A stretch of DNA of 64,000 nucleotides from an uncultured Eudoraea sp. (GTDB lineage Bacteria; Bacteroidota; Bacteroidia; Flavobacteriales; Flavobacteriaceae). This document shows positions 42,625-52,171 of this stretch, in pieces. A program made the position numbers and the translations under genes. Every line of letters starts with the position of its first letter. Position 1 is the first letter of the stretch. The notes under the pieces were generated by a model. That model saw only the letters and a list, made by a program, of their open reading frames with translations. It was not told the origin of the DNA and did not search any database. Location of the stretch: assembly GCF_947490415.1 (NCBI RefSeq), contig NZ_CANLGX010000002.1, positions 496,001 to 560,000 on the forward strand, in the 5' to 3' direction.

Positions 42625-43983
42625 TTATTTTTTCACATAAACCGTCTTGCGATTTACAAACTCCATCATCCCATCTTTTGCCAGTTCACGTCCATAGCCG
42701 GAATTTTTGGTGCCGCCAAATGGCAGCCTTGGGTCTGATTTTACCAGTTCATTGATAAAATAGGCCCCATCGCTAACTCTATCTGCAAATTTTACCGCCT
42801 TATCTATATTTGTACTACAAACAGTTACCCCAAGCCCATACTTCGATTGTTCCGAGAGGGCAAAGGCCTGATCTATATCTTTTGCTTTTATCATAGCCGC
42901 CAGAGGGCCAAATGTTTCTTCTTCGAAAGCGGCCAGTCCGGGCGTTACATCACCCAAAATGGTAGGTTCATGATAACAACCGATCTGTTTGCCTCCAAGC
43001 AATAGCTTTGCACCTTGTTTCACCGACTCTGTGACTTGTCGATTAAGCTCGTCTGCCAGATCTTTACGAGCCATCGGCCCAACTTGGGTAGCATCTTCCA
43101 ATGGATCCCCCGATTTCAAATCCTTTACGGCTTTTGTAAATTTTGAAACAAACTCATCATAAATTCCTTCCAATAAAATAAAGCGCTTGGCAGCAATACA
43201 ACTTTGTCCGCAATTAAGCATTCGGGCAGTAAGGGCCGTTTTTACGGCCATATCAATATCCGCATCTTCCCAAACAATAAAGGCATTGTTCCCGCCAAGT
43301 TCCAAAACTGTTTTTTTAATATGCCTGCCGGCTATTTCTGCCACGGCCGAACCCGCTCTTTCGCTTCCTGTGAGTGTTACTGCTTTTACAGCCACATGTT
43401 CAATGATCTGTTCTGTATGGTCGTGGTGTACAATCAGGTTTTGAAAGACAGCCCTTGGAAAACCGGCTCTAATAAACACTTCTTCTATTTGTTTGGCACA
43501 TCCAAATACATTAGGAGCGTGTTTCAACAATCCGGTGTTGCCTGCTGTTAAAGTTGGCGCAGCAAACCTAAAAACCTGCCAAAATGGAAAGTTCCACGGC
43601 ATAATTGCCAGGACACTTCCAATAGGGTCATGTCTTACAAAACTTTGTGATGCATCGGTAGCTATTGTTTCATCTGTCAGGAATTCTGCTGCATTCTCCG
43701 CATAGTAATCGCAGACCCATGCACATTTATTCACTTCGGATCTGGATTCCATGATGGGTTTTCCCATTTCCAAGGTAATCATTTGGGCGTACTCTTCGAC
43801 ATTCTCCCTCAATACCTGGCCGGCTTTTTTTATAAGTGCACTGCGTTCGGAAAGGGGAACTTTTCGCCAGGACTCAAAGGCATCCTGGCTTTTATTAAGC
43901 TTTACTACCAGTTCTTTTTCCGTAAGGGATGTATAAAGACCCACCTGTTGGTCATTGTACGGATTTATACTTTTAAATTCCAT
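42625..43983 (-). CDS. NAD(P)-dependent aldehyde dehydrogenase (succinate-semialdehyde dehydrogenase-like)
   Basis: A 452-residue ALDH: general base in VLELGGNNAFIV, catalytic cysteine in MLNCGQSCIAAKRF, and the NAD-binding LTGSERAG. The sequence start PYNDQQVG and length match short SSADH/GabD-like enzymes of Bacteroidota. In this operon it probably oxidises an amino-aldehyde or a semialdehyde produced by the upstream class III aminotransferase. It follows the unknown 233-residue gene by one base. The exact substrate is not clear. Confidence 0.85.
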   Translation of the reverse strand: MEFKSINPYNDQQVGLYTSLTEKELVVKLNKSQDAFESWRKVPLSERSALIKKAGQVLRENVEEYAQMITLEMGKPIMESRSEVNKCAWVCDYYAENAAEFLTDETIATDASQSFVRHDPIGSVLAIMPWNFPFWQVFRFAAPTLTAGNTGLLKHAPNVFGCAKQIEEVFIRAGFPRAVFQNLIVHHDHTEQIIEHVAVKAVTLTGSERAGSAVAEIAGRHIKKTVLELGGNNAFIVWEDADIDMAVKTALTARMLNCGQSCIAAKRFILLEGIYDEFVSKFTKAVKDLKSGDPLEDATQVGPMARKDLADELNRQVTESVKQGAKLLLGGKQIGCYHEPTILGDVTPGLAAFEEETFGPLAAMIKAKDIDQAFALSEQSKYGLGVTVCSTNIDKAVKFADRVSDGAYFINELVKSDPRLPFGGTKNSGYGRELAKDGMMEFVNRKTVYVKK

Positions 43984-43984
43984 T

Positions 43985-44686
43985 TTATTTTAGTTGTCCG
44001 TCTGAAAATGCTGTTGATTGAAAACCCTGTACTCCCTTAAGTTCATCTACCCAATTCCAGGAAGTATATATGGTAAAAGTGTTGGAATTATCTTCAGGGT
44101 CAAAGCCAGATTCCTCAAATTTCCAGATGATATGTTCTGATTCCGGAAACTTGTCCGACTTTATATTCTCGTCAAATAGCCTATAGATAATGTTGTGTTC
44201 ATCCATTCCGTCATTTAGCAAACGGGTCAGAAAAGAGGAAACGGGCTTTACTAAATTTAAAACTGATTCCTTGTTCAAGGCAATCACCTTCAAAGTAATC
44301 CGCACAATATCCGGTGTTGGAAACTGCTTTGCAAATGTCCAGTATAGCATGCATCCAACATTGAATAATGCTTCGTGTAATTTGATGTCGGAGTATTCCT
44401 CCCAAAGACGATCGTCCTGTAATTCTAATGCAAGATTTTGTCGCTGACCTTTATTGAGTTGTTCTTTAAGCCGTAACTCTAAAATATGGACCGCCGCATC
44501 TTCGACCGTTAGGTCGGATAATGCTAAAGTTGCCATTTCCTTAAGTTCTTCGAACGGAACAGTATCGGCATCATCATACTCCAGATGATGCAATACCTCC
44601 AAAAAATCTTCATTTGTCCATGCTCCGGGTATTTCATGGATTTCTTTCAATTCCAGTACCCGGACATCGTATTTAAAGTTGGGCAT
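43985..44686 (-). CDS. Unknown protein between the ATP-grasp ligase and the aldehyde dehydrogenase
   Basis: A 233-residue soluble, acidic protein without signal peptide or membrane helix. I recognise no family. Features are an all-helical-looking middle (LSDLTVEDAAVHILELRLKE), one cysteine (GCMLYWTFAKQF) and a Trp-containing C-terminus (YTSWNWVDELKGVQGFQST). It is packed 8 bp after the ATP-grasp gene and 1 bp before the dehydrogenase gene, so it is surely part of the same pathway, perhaps a partner subunit of the ligase. Confidence 0.6.
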   Translation of the reverse strand: MPNFKYDVRVLELKEIHEIPGAWTNEDFLEVLHHLEYDDADTVPFEELKEMATLALSDLTVEDAAVHILELRLKEQLNKGQRQNLALELQDDRLWEEYSDIKLHEALFNVGCMLYWTFAKQFPTPDIVRITLKVIALNKESVLNLVKPVSSFLTRLLNDGMDEHNIIYRLFDENIKSDKFPESEHIIWKFEESGFDPEDNSNTFTIYTSWNWVDELKGVQGFQSTAFSDGQLK

Positions 44687-44694
44687 GCCAAATT

Positions 44695-46191
44695 TTACTT
44701 TGTTAAACTGCCACTTAGCGCAATCTTTGGACGCTTATCCTCAACTACTTGAGAAATGTATTTTTCGCGGATGGCTTTTATCCAATCTTTTGCTCTTTTA
44801 TTCAGCTTAAAATCATCGGTCATCATGCGTCCTCTTGAAACCAAAATTCCCATATCAGCCCCTTCGTACAAATAATCTCCTTGTTTGGATATGTTTAAGA
44901 AAAATGCTTCTGCTTCAGATTCTACTGCCCTCCTGTGTGTATCCATCCTGTCGAACAGAATATGGCCATTGTCGAACATTTTATAAATCCCGGATTTGGG
45001 TGCTTCAGATACATACTCAATCGTGTCTTCAGTATGTTTGATGATAAGTTGACTCCATCCATCAATATTTTCCTGTCTGGCCCATCGGTCATTGATCGCC
45101 TTGACACTCAACTTGTATTCCACGTCCATCCATTCTAAAATATGGAAAACAAAAAGAGGCGCATCTGCCAATGCAAAAACAGCATGGTTAGTAATAGAAC
45201 TTGCTCCGGTCACTCTGGGGTTTAATTCCCCCAAATAAATTTCTCCATTATCCTGATCAATGAGAAAATCTAATTCAAAATATCCTTTATATCCTTCTTT
45301 GCGCAACTGATCGCCAAAAAGTTGTGTATATTTTGTGGCCTTTTTTCGCAATTCCGGAGTAAAGGCATTTGGATAAATTTCGTTGCCACACCAGCCACCT
45401 TTGTAAGGGGTCAATTCTTTAAAGCCAACCAGTTCGGTCATCAGAGGTGCAACGATGGTGCCGTGCCTTGTAACGCATGCCTCGATAGCCGAGCCTTTAC
45501 AGTTGATGCGCTTCATTATTTTGACTTCCTTCTCTTTTACAATCTCTTCCTCGTATTTTTTGAACTCCGCTTCATTGGATATAAAAAAAGTAGTATGCCC
45601 GGAATCACCAAATGGTGTTTGTATTACAAGATCGTTTCCAAGTGCCTTTGACACTTTGTTTAGTTGCGCATAATCCGTAACAGGAGATAGGACATAGGGT
45701 ACACAGGGCACTCCGGCCTTTTCTGCAATACGGTTGGTATTCACTTTATTGTCCATGAATGTCCGCATTTTAGCCGTAGGGAACATAATTTGCAATCCTA
45801 ATTTCTTTGCAAGTTTCTCCGTCTTCTCATCAAACATGAGAAACATAGCCTTACCCGTGGTTTTTCCTTTCTTTCTTGTCTTCAAATAGTCCTGTACTTC
45901 AGGATGTTGTAACAAATAATTGTTGATGTCTTCAATACCTGTGAAATCGTCATGGGGAATTTCTTCCTTAGGTGAAAAAACATTGGGATGCTGGCCATCA
46001 AAGCATTCGATGTGACAGATAAATTTAAAGCCCTTTATCCATTCATCGGCGCCAAGCATATTGAAATTTGTGGCGCTGATAAAATACAGCGGAATCTCGT
46101 TTTTATAAAAAAACCGTCTTATATCCGGCACTCCATTTAGTTGCGGTGTTGTTGTTACTTTCTTTACAGGGATTGTTTTTTTAGCACTCAT
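44695..46191 (-). CDS. ATP-grasp ligase, biotin-carboxylase-like
   Basis: A 498-residue ATP-grasp enzyme. Visible parts are the pre-ATP-grasp start, the MRTFMDNKVNTNRIAEKAGV segment with VIQTPFGDSGHTTFF (ATP-binding lid), and the Mg-binding YFELDFLIDQDNGEIYLGEL followed by NPRVTGASS. It lacks the full biotin carboxylase C-terminus and has no carrier or transferase nearby. ATP-grasp enzymes commonly form amide bonds between a carboxylate and an amine; in this operon joining an acid to a polyamine or arginine-derived amine is plausible. Substrates are inferred only. Confidence 0.72.
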   Translation of the reverse strand: MSAKKTIPVKKVTTTPQLNGVPDIRRFFYKNEIPLYFISATNFNMLGADEWIKGFKFICHIECFDGQHPNVFSPKEEIPHDDFTGIEDINNYLLQHPEVQDYLKTRKKGKTTGKAMFLMFDEKTEKLAKKLGLQIMFPTAKMRTFMDNKVNTNRIAEKAGVPCVPYVLSPVTDYAQLNKVSKALGNDLVIQTPFGDSGHTTFFISNEAEFKKYEEEIVKEKEVKIMKRINCKGSAIEACVTRHGTIVAPLMTELVGFKELTPYKGGWCGNEIYPNAFTPELRKKATKYTQLFGDQLRKEGYKGYFELDFLIDQDNGEIYLGELNPRVTGASSITNHAVFALADAPLFVFHILEWMDVEYKLSVKAINDRWARQENIDGWSQLIIKHTEDTIEYVSEAPKSGIYKMFDNGHILFDRMDTHRRAVESEAEAFFLNISKQGDYLYEGADMGILVSRGRMMTDDFKLNKRAKDWIKAIREKYISQVVEDKRPKIALSGSLTK

Positions 46192-46209
46192 ATTTTTTAT
46201 TTACAAATT

Positions 46210-48957
46210 TTAAATTGATTGTTTTTTCTTCATTCCTCTTGCCATAGCACCCATCGAGGTGGTAATTTTCTGCCTGTTCAATACATTTTCTTTAAATACC
46301 CTAAGGCCAAGATCGGATCGATACCCGTGTATTTCGCTCACATCGAGCACGGTAAGAAAATTAATTATTTCCTTACTGACCACCTGACCCGGGACCAGCA
46401 CAGGAAAACCAGGAGGATAAGGAATTACAAAGGTAGAAGCAACCAGCTTTCTTCCTTTACCCATGATTGATAAACATTCGCTCAAGGGAACATATTCATA
46501 ATTTTCTTCATCGTACGCTAAGAAATAGGCTTCTCGCAAATTACCTCCGGGGACACCGGGAACGGCCTGAAATGAATGATGGAAATAACTGAAATCAGGT
46601 AATGGGGGTACTTCTTTGGTCAAGGAATGAATCCTGTTTTGAAGAATTTCCTTTTCTTTATTGTTTAACGCTTTGAACTCTTCATCCAATTCATCGGCAA
46701 TTTTTAATAGTGCATTGGTGAGGTATGTAATGCTACCTCTGGTCGTCCCGATATTCGTCATGAACAAGACGGTATTCCGGGAAGTCTTATTAATCTGGAT
46801 GTTAAATTTATCCATTAAGTATTTATTTTTGAAGGTGTCACCGTCAACACCGGTTTTACCTATGTATAAGGTTATTTTGGTAGGATCAAGTACAAATTCG
46901 TCTTTCTCCCACGCCTCATCCATTCGGTTCCAGCCTTCGTTCCTTGTATAATACTCTTTAAGGCCGGTTTGACGATATTTATTTGGTATAAAATCATGAA
47001 CCGTCAGGACATCAAAATACTTGCTTAATTGAGGATTGTCATTCACCTTAGCCCGAAGTACCATAGCCATCTCAATACTTTTTTCAACCAATTCAAAACC
47101 TTCAAGCTGAACTTGTCGCCTGCCTACGTCTAAAGAGGCCAGCATCTGGTAATTGGGTGACGTGGAAGTATGCGTCATATAAGCTTCTAAAAAAGTATTC
47201 TCGCTTTTTCGACGAAAGTCTTCATCCCAGATATGGATCATTGAGCCTTGTCTAAAACTACTCAGGGTCTTATGTGTGCTCTGAGTGGCATATACCCGTA
47301 TCCTTACCTTATCCGGATCCGGCATTGTGGAAAGATCACCGTTATTCAATCCTTTTATATGCGCATTATACCGCTTCCTGTAGGTACTGCTTCTATATTT
47401 TTCATACAGCTTTTTTGCTGTAAGCATACCTGTTCGTTGCTTGTAGCTATTAGCAAATCCAGCAAAGGCAAACCAGGCTTCGTCCCATAAAAATATCATA
47501 TCCGGCTTTATGGCCAGGACCTCTTCCATGACGCGCTCCACGTTATAAACGAGGCCATCAAAGGTACAATTCGTAAGCAGCAACATTTTCACCCTATCCA
47601 GTCTGCCAGCATCTTTCAATTGTAGCAATTTATTTTTGATCTGTTCGAGGGGTACCGCGCCATACATGGAGTATTCTTCGATGGGATAGGAATCCAGATA
47701 AACGGGATATGCTCCCGCCAGAACCAATCCATAATGGTGTGATTTATGGCAATCCCTATCAATTAGAACTACATCTTTCGGTTTAACCAGGGCCTGCATC
47801 ACAATTTTATTGGCTGTGGATGTTCCGTTGGTCACAAAATAGGTGTATTGGGAGCCATATGCATCCCGTGCCATTTGCTGAGCTTTTTTTAAGGGCCCTG
47901 TGGGCTGCAGTAAGGAATCGAGGCCACCAGTTGTGGCAGATGTTTCGGCCAAAAACATATTTCGCCCGTAAAACTCGCCAAAATCATTGATCCATCTTGA
48001 TTTAAAAACCGAATTACCACGGGATATGGGCATGGCATGAAAGACCCCGGTGGGTTTTTGGCTGTATTCTACCAGGGCAGAGAAGAAAGGCGTAGTATAC
48101 CGTTCTGCAATACCGCGCATAATTGTAAGGTGAAGCTCCTGAATATCCTCTGTTTGATAAAAGATACGTCTGAAACCCTTTATGGTACTGTCCTTTAGGT
48201 GACCCAAGGAGGTGTCTGTAACATAATAGGTATCCAATTCGGGCCTGAATTGTTTTATTAACTCCCCGATTATTGGCCCGAGATCGGTCTCGGATTTCGA
48301 TGAAAAGTCGAGCTTTGTCACCTGTTGGATATATGGTTTTATAAGCGATGTAATCCCCTTGGAGTGGTAAGGTGGTGCATAGCGGACTACCACTGCCTGA
48401 ATATTGTGATTAAATAGCAAGGCAATCATGGCATCCTGAAAAGATCGTTGTACAACAACACCATAGGTAAATTTGTCATGAGGTGTTCTTAAGGCCCTTA
48501 TGCTGTGCTGCAGATTGATCTCTTCCTGTTCGGAAATATCGTCAACGAACATTACCTCGAAATAGTTCTTACTAACGCCGTTATATTGTTCATGTTCCTC
48601 AACTGATACTATGCTATGTTCATCATGATCCAGAAAGTCCGGATTACTTCTGTAACTATCACCAACCAATTGTTTTGTAGTTTCTGCCGCCATATGTGAT
48701 AAGGAGGCATGTTCATGAACGGAAAAGGCCTTTTCTAGCCTCTGTATGCGCGCTATACCTGGAGAAGCAAAAAAACACTCAACACCTTTCAGGTCTTTTA
48801 TTAACTCTTTAGTAGCCTGTTTATGTCTTTTTTCATTGGCAGACCCTTTGTGGCATCGGGCTAATTCGGCAGTTTCAATTTTTAGTTTGTTCCAGTAGTC
48901 GACCCTTAGTTGTCCGATGTTATAATAAGGTGCACTTTTAGTTTTATTTTTAATCAC
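46210..48957 (-). CDS. PLP-dependent Orn/Lys/Arg decarboxylase-family protein
   Basis: A 915-residue fold-type I decarboxylase-like enzyme. The N-terminal part carries a wing-like domain (residues about 125-260); the PLP domain has SATTGGLDSLLQPTGPLKKA, FVTNGTSTANKIV, LIDRDCHKSHHYG, FLWDEAWFAF and the lysine segment YATQSTHKTLSSFRQG. The C-terminal domain has GVPGGNLREAYFLAY and FVIPYPPGFPVLVPG. Such enzymes decarboxylate basic amino acids to diamines or agmatine. At 915 residues it is longer than AdiA/LdcI (about 710-755). It is followed 18 bp later by the ATP-grasp gene. Substrate choice among Arg, Lys and Orn is not decidable here. Confidence 0.85.
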   Translation of the reverse strand: MIKNKTKSAPYYNIGQLRVDYWNKLKIETAELARCHKGSANEKRHKQATKELIKDLKGVECFFASPGIARIQRLEKAFSVHEHASLSHMAAETTKQLVGDSYRSNPDFLDHDEHSIVSVEEHEQYNGVSKNYFEVMFVDDISEQEEINLQHSIRALRTPHDKFTYGVVVQRSFQDAMIALLFNHNIQAVVVRYAPPYHSKGITSLIKPYIQQVTKLDFSSKSETDLGPIIGELIKQFRPELDTYYVTDTSLGHLKDSTIKGFRRIFYQTEDIQELHLTIMRGIAERYTTPFFSALVEYSQKPTGVFHAMPISRGNSVFKSRWINDFGEFYGRNMFLAETSATTGGLDSLLQPTGPLKKAQQMARDAYGSQYTYFVTNGTSTANKIVMQALVKPKDVVLIDRDCHKSHHYGLVLAGAYPVYLDSYPIEEYSMYGAVPLEQIKNKLLQLKDAGRLDRVKMLLLTNCTFDGLVYNVERVMEEVLAIKPDMIFLWDEAWFAFAGFANSYKQRTGMLTAKKLYEKYRSSTYRKRYNAHIKGLNNGDLSTMPDPDKVRIRVYATQSTHKTLSSFRQGSMIHIWDEDFRRKSENTFLEAYMTHTSTSPNYQMLASLDVGRRQVQLEGFELVEKSIEMAMVLRAKVNDNPQLSKYFDVLTVHDFIPNKYRQTGLKEYYTRNEGWNRMDEAWEKDEFVLDPTKITLYIGKTGVDGDTFKNKYLMDKFNIQINKTSRNTVLFMTNIGTTRGSITYLTNALLKIADELDEEFKALNNKEKEILQNRIHSLTKEVPPLPDFSYFHHSFQAVPGVPGGNLREAYFLAYDEENYEYVPLSECLSIMGKGRKLVASTFVIPYPPGFPVLVPGQVVSKEIINFLTVLDVSEIHGYRSDLGLRVFKENVLNRQKITTSMGAMARGMKKKQSI

Positions 48958-48960
48958 GAA

Positions 48961-49368
48961 TCAATTTTTTGAATGTAAAGCGAGTTTGTTTCCCTGAGAA
49001 TCAATAAAAATGGCAAAGTAACCCGCTTCTTCGCTGATCAGGGTTTTGGGCATTACAATTCGCCCACCAGCATCTTCTATTTTATCGAGGACATTACTCA
49101 AGTCTTTTCCCCCATTTAAATAAATTAGTGGTCCAATATCACTGGGAACAGATCCCGGCCCCGAAATAACCGCTCCCCCAATGCCTTTTGTCACAGGAAA
49201 AAAGGCCATGGCATTTTCCTCTGTGACGTTTTGAATCATTTCAATGCCGAATATGTGGTTGTAAAAATTAACTGCTTGCTGAAAGTCGATAGCCGGTATT
49301 TCAAACCAACTCACATAATCTTTAAACTCTGTATTATTTTTCTTTTTGTTTGAGGATACGCCGCCCAT
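48961..49368 (-). CDS. VOC-superfamily (glyoxalase-like) protein
   Basis: A 135-residue protein of the vicinal-oxygen-chelate fold: WFEIPAIDFQQAVNFYNHIF at the start, AMAFFPVTKGIGGAVISG in the middle and GYFAIFIDSQGNKLALHSKN at the end. Typical of YdhR/PhnB-like or CFP30-type domains with unknown roles. It lies 3 bp before the decarboxylase and 12 bp after the amidase, so it belongs to the amine operon. It may be a metal-dependent isomerase or a binding protein; I cannot tell. Confidence 0.78.
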   Translation of the reverse strand: MGGVSSNKKKNNTEFKDYVSWFEIPAIDFQQAVNFYNHIFGIEMIQNVTEENAMAFFPVTKGIGGAVISGPGSVPSDIGPLIYLNGGKDLSNVLDKIEDAGGRIVMPKTLISEEAGYFAIFIDSQGNKLALHSKN

Positions 49369-49380
49369 TATCTTTACTAT

Positions 49381-50316
49381 TTATAGTGATCCATCTCCTT
49401 TATAATGTGTTGGAGCTATCGGATGTTCAAGAGAATTTCCCTTTATAATTAATTTGGTTAATTTGTCCAGTCGATTAGGTTTTATGAGGGGTCCAAGAGA
49501 ATCGAGATAGGGGTGTGGGGTATCAGGTTGATATATGCTGAATTGACCTAAATGATCTCTAAAACTTTTCAAAGGTTGACCCAGACGCAATATACCCAAT
49601 TCACGGCTTCTTTTCACTCTTGCGATGTTTAATTCAAGTGGAATAATTTCTTCCGTGCCTTCAGACTGGTGAATAACAAGACCGTCCGGCCCACATACAA
49701 TAGAGCGTCCTGTGCCCCCGGTATCTAATCCGTTGACATCAAAGAAGTAACATTGATTCACGGAAGCCATCGCTCTTACTATAGATAATTCAATATCGCG
49801 ATCTATGGTACCAGACATCGTAGGATGAAGTATCACTTCAGCGCCCATTGATACCAAAGTCCTAATGGTTTCCGGGAACCACATGTCATAACAAATCGAC
49901 ACCCCAAATCTTCCGACATCGGGCACATCGAACACACAAAATTCTGTTCCCGGTGTTACGCCCACTTCATAAGGATAGAACGGAAACATTTTGCGATAGC
50001 GCGTCACTATTTCCCCTTCGGGATTGATAACGGTCGCCGTATTGTATATTTTACCATTACTCTTTTCGAAAATAGATCCCGGAAGTAGCCAGATTCCATA
50101 TTTTTTCGCCATGGCCTGCATTTCGGCTTCAAACGAACAAGGAATTTCCTGGGCAGTATGTATCAGTGGGCCGTACGCACATAATTCACTAAATAATACC
50201 ATTTCTATCCACGGATAGAGGGTCATTGTAATATCGAGTTTCAGCTTCATCATTTCCACATTGGAAGCGACCGCTGAAACCTTCATCTGTATTCCTGCAA
50301 TTGCAAATGGTCTCAT
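49381..50316 (-). CDS. Nitrilase-superfamily amidase (carbon-nitrogen hydrolase)
   Basis: A 311-residue enzyme with the Glu-Lys-Cys triad of the family: glutamate in VLFSELCAYG, lysine in TRYRKMFPFYPY, cysteine in VSICYDMWFPET. These hydrolases cleave amides and include N-carbamoylputrescine amidase and omega-amidases. Between a diamine aminotransferase-like gene and a decarboxylase, an N-carbamoylputrescine amidase or gamma-glutamyl-amine hydrolase-like role is possible. It begins 2 bp after the aminotransferase stop. The substrate is inference. Confidence 0.82.
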   Translation of the reverse strand: MRPFAIAGIQMKVSAVASNVEMMKLKLDITMTLYPWIEMVLFSELCAYGPLIHTAQEIPCSFEAEMQAMAKKYGIWLLPGSIFEKSNGKIYNTATVINPEGEIVTRYRKMFPFYPYEVGVTPGTEFCVFDVPDVGRFGVSICYDMWFPETIRTLVSMGAEVILHPTMSGTIDRDIELSIVRAMASVNQCYFFDVNGLDTGGTGRSIVCGPDGLVIHQSEGTEEIIPLELNIARVKRSRELGILRLGQPLKSFRDHLGQFSIYQPDTPHPYLDSLGPLIKPNRLDKLTKLIIKGNSLEHPIAPTHYKGDGSL

Positions 50317-50318
50317 AG

Positions 50319-51632
50319 TTAGTTGTCTATAGCTTTTTTAATTTCATTTTCCAAAATGGACAAACCTTTTTCTAATTCTTCCTGGGTAATTATTAATGGT
50401 GAGAGGATGCGAATAATATTTTTATGGGTGCCGGCACTAAGTATAATCAACCCGTTTTCCGAACAACCTTTTACAATTTTGCCACAAACTTCAGAATTAG
50501 GCTGCCTCGGATCACTATTTTTAACAAACTCGATCCCAATCATTGCACCAATGCCTCTCACATCGCCTATTTCAGAATATTCCTTCATCAATTTTTTCAA
50601 ACGGCCCATGATGGTCGCACCGACCTCTTTGGCCCTTTCGTTAAGATCAATGTCTTTCATATATTGAATGGTAGCTGAAGCTGCAACACAACAAACCGGA
50701 CTTCCTATATAGGTGCCACCTATAGAGCCTGAGGCCGCTGCGTCCATTATTTCTCCCCGCCCGACAACTGCTGCAATGGGAAGTCCCGATCCCATCGATT
50801 TTGCGTAGGTACTTATATCTGGCTGTACCCCGTAGTGCTGCCAACTTGCCCAATGTCCGGTACGGCAGAATCCGCTCTGCACTTCATCCATAATTAGTAA
50901 GATGCCATGCTCATCGCAAAATTCTCTTAACCCCTCTAAATATGCCTGCGGTATGGGATTAAAACCGCCTTCACCCTGGATAGGCTCTAAAATAATTGCC
51001 GCAACACTTTCTATATCAACCAAATTGAGGGCACTTTCGTGAAGTCGTTTGAGTTCATCCTTGACAAAAGTGGCTTCATCCCTGTTACCCCTGTAGCGAT
51101 AAAAGTTAGGAAATGGCAGCCTGTATACTTCAGGGGCAAAAGGGCCGCAATCATACTTATAACTTACTTTACTTGTTAGCGTCATGGCCATCATAGTTCG
51201 GCCGTGATAGGCTCCGGTATAGCATAGAATTGCAGGTCTTTTGGTGGCCTGTCTTGCAATTTTAATGGCATTCTCCACAGCTTCTGCTCCCGTACTGACG
51301 AGCATTGCCTTGGTATTTTTACCATGGGGCAATATCTCTGCCAATTCCTCACATAATGCTATATAAGGCTCATAGGTCACAACATTAAAACTGGTATGTA
51401 AATATTTGCCTGCTTGTTCGCGTATGGCCTGCACAACAGGTTCCGGACAGTGGCCAGCATTCACAACACCAATGCCTCCAGCAAAATCTATAAGTTCCCG
51501 CCCATCAACATCAATAATAATTGCACCTTTGGCTTCTTTGACAGTGGCGGTATTGAACACCCCCACGCCATTGGCTACTGCATTTTTCCTTCTTTCGAAA
51601 AGTTCCTGTGATTTTGTTAATTCTTTGATCAT
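50319..51632 (-). CDS. Class III aminotransferase (GABA/putrescine aminotransferase type)
   Basis: A 437-residue PLP enzyme. It carries NAGHCPEPVVQAIREQAGKY, the cofactor contact VSTGAEAVENAIKIARQAT, the LLIMDEVQSGFCRTG aspartate and the lysine in STYAKSMGSGLPIAAV. The overall sequence is GabT-like (4-aminobutyrate or 4-aminobutanal-forming diamine transaminase). As the first gene of the operon it would make an aldehyde that the last dehydrogenase oxidises. 100 bp of AT-rich DNA precede it without a clear TAnnTTTG element. Confidence 0.87.
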   Translation of the reverse strand: MIKELTKSQELFERRKNAVANGVGVFNTATVKEAKGAIIIDVDGRELIDFAGGIGVVNAGHCPEPVVQAIREQAGKYLHTSFNVVTYEPYIALCEELAEILPHGKNTKAMLVSTGAEAVENAIKIARQATKRPAILCYTGAYHGRTMMAMTLTSKVSYKYDCGPFAPEVYRLPFPNFYRYRGNRDEATFVKDELKRLHESALNLVDIESVAAIILEPIQGEGGFNPIPQAYLEGLREFCDEHGILLIMDEVQSGFCRTGHWASWQHYGVQPDISTYAKSMGSGLPIAAVVGRGEIMDAAASGSIGGTYIGSPVCCVAASATIQYMKDIDLNERAKEVGATIMGRLKKLMKEYSEIGDVRGIGAMIGIEFVKNSDPRQPNSEVCGKIVKGCSENGLIILSAGTHKNIIRILSPLIITQEELEKGLSILENEIKKAIDN

Positions 51633-51733
51633 ACTAAGTATTTTCTTTTTTATAAGATAAGCTTAAATAAAATAATTTTTATATTAATTTCTATATTTTT
51701 CTTGGACAATTTTTTTGAGCTACGGGAGTAGAT

Positions 51734-52171
51734 TTATGAAATCATTTTACTCATTATTTTTCCTGATGAGTTGTATAAGAGTTTCAGAACATAAATACCA
51801 CTATTCCAGCTTATTTCGTAAAGATTTTGCTTAGGGGTTTCTACATGGTAAATTTGCTGAAGTCCATCATTGTTATAGTTTCCTGTAAAATTTTGTTGCA
51901 CTTGTTTTGGAGTAATGTCTAATGATACCGGAGTAATTGTTTCAAGCCATTTGCCCTCACTACTGAATAATGCGAAGTGTTCTTCTTTTTTGAAGTGAAA
52001 GGTTACTTGCCATCTAAAAACATCAATCTGTTTCCATTGTATAAATGAAGCTTTGGGATATTTGGATTTGAATGCAAGGCATACGGTTTTACCGGGTATT
52101 ACATGATTGCTTTTGAAAACGTTCAATAATGCTAAGTTTAACAGGTAATTAAATTTTTTATAAAAAGTCAT
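51734..52171 (-). CDS. PepSY-like (DUF2874-type) hypothetical protein
   Basis: A 145-residue protein with two copies of a beta-rich unit: AFKSKYPKASFIQWKQIDVF (about residues 33-52) with WQVTFHF, and LQQIYHVETPKQNLYEISWN (about 100-120). The pattern FxxxYPxAxxIxWxxxxxxYEVxF fits the PepSY-like family that occurs near signalling systems in Bacteroidota. No signal peptide is obvious. It lies 296 bp downstream of the Crp/Fnr gene. Confidence 0.6.
   Translation of the reverse strand: MTFYKKFNYLLNLALLNVFKSNHVIPGKTVCLAFKSKYPKASFIQWKQIDVFRWQVTFHFKKEEHFALFSSEGKWLETITPVSLDITPKQVQQNFTGNYNNDGLQQIYHVETPKQNLYEISWNSGIYVLKLLYNSSGKIMSKMIS

Noticed and set aside
44695-46191. ATP-grasp protein considered as a biotin carboxylase
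   Set aside because: No biotin carrier or carboxyltransferase is near and the biotin carboxylase RRHQKVVEEAP and MNTRLQVEHP segments are not found.
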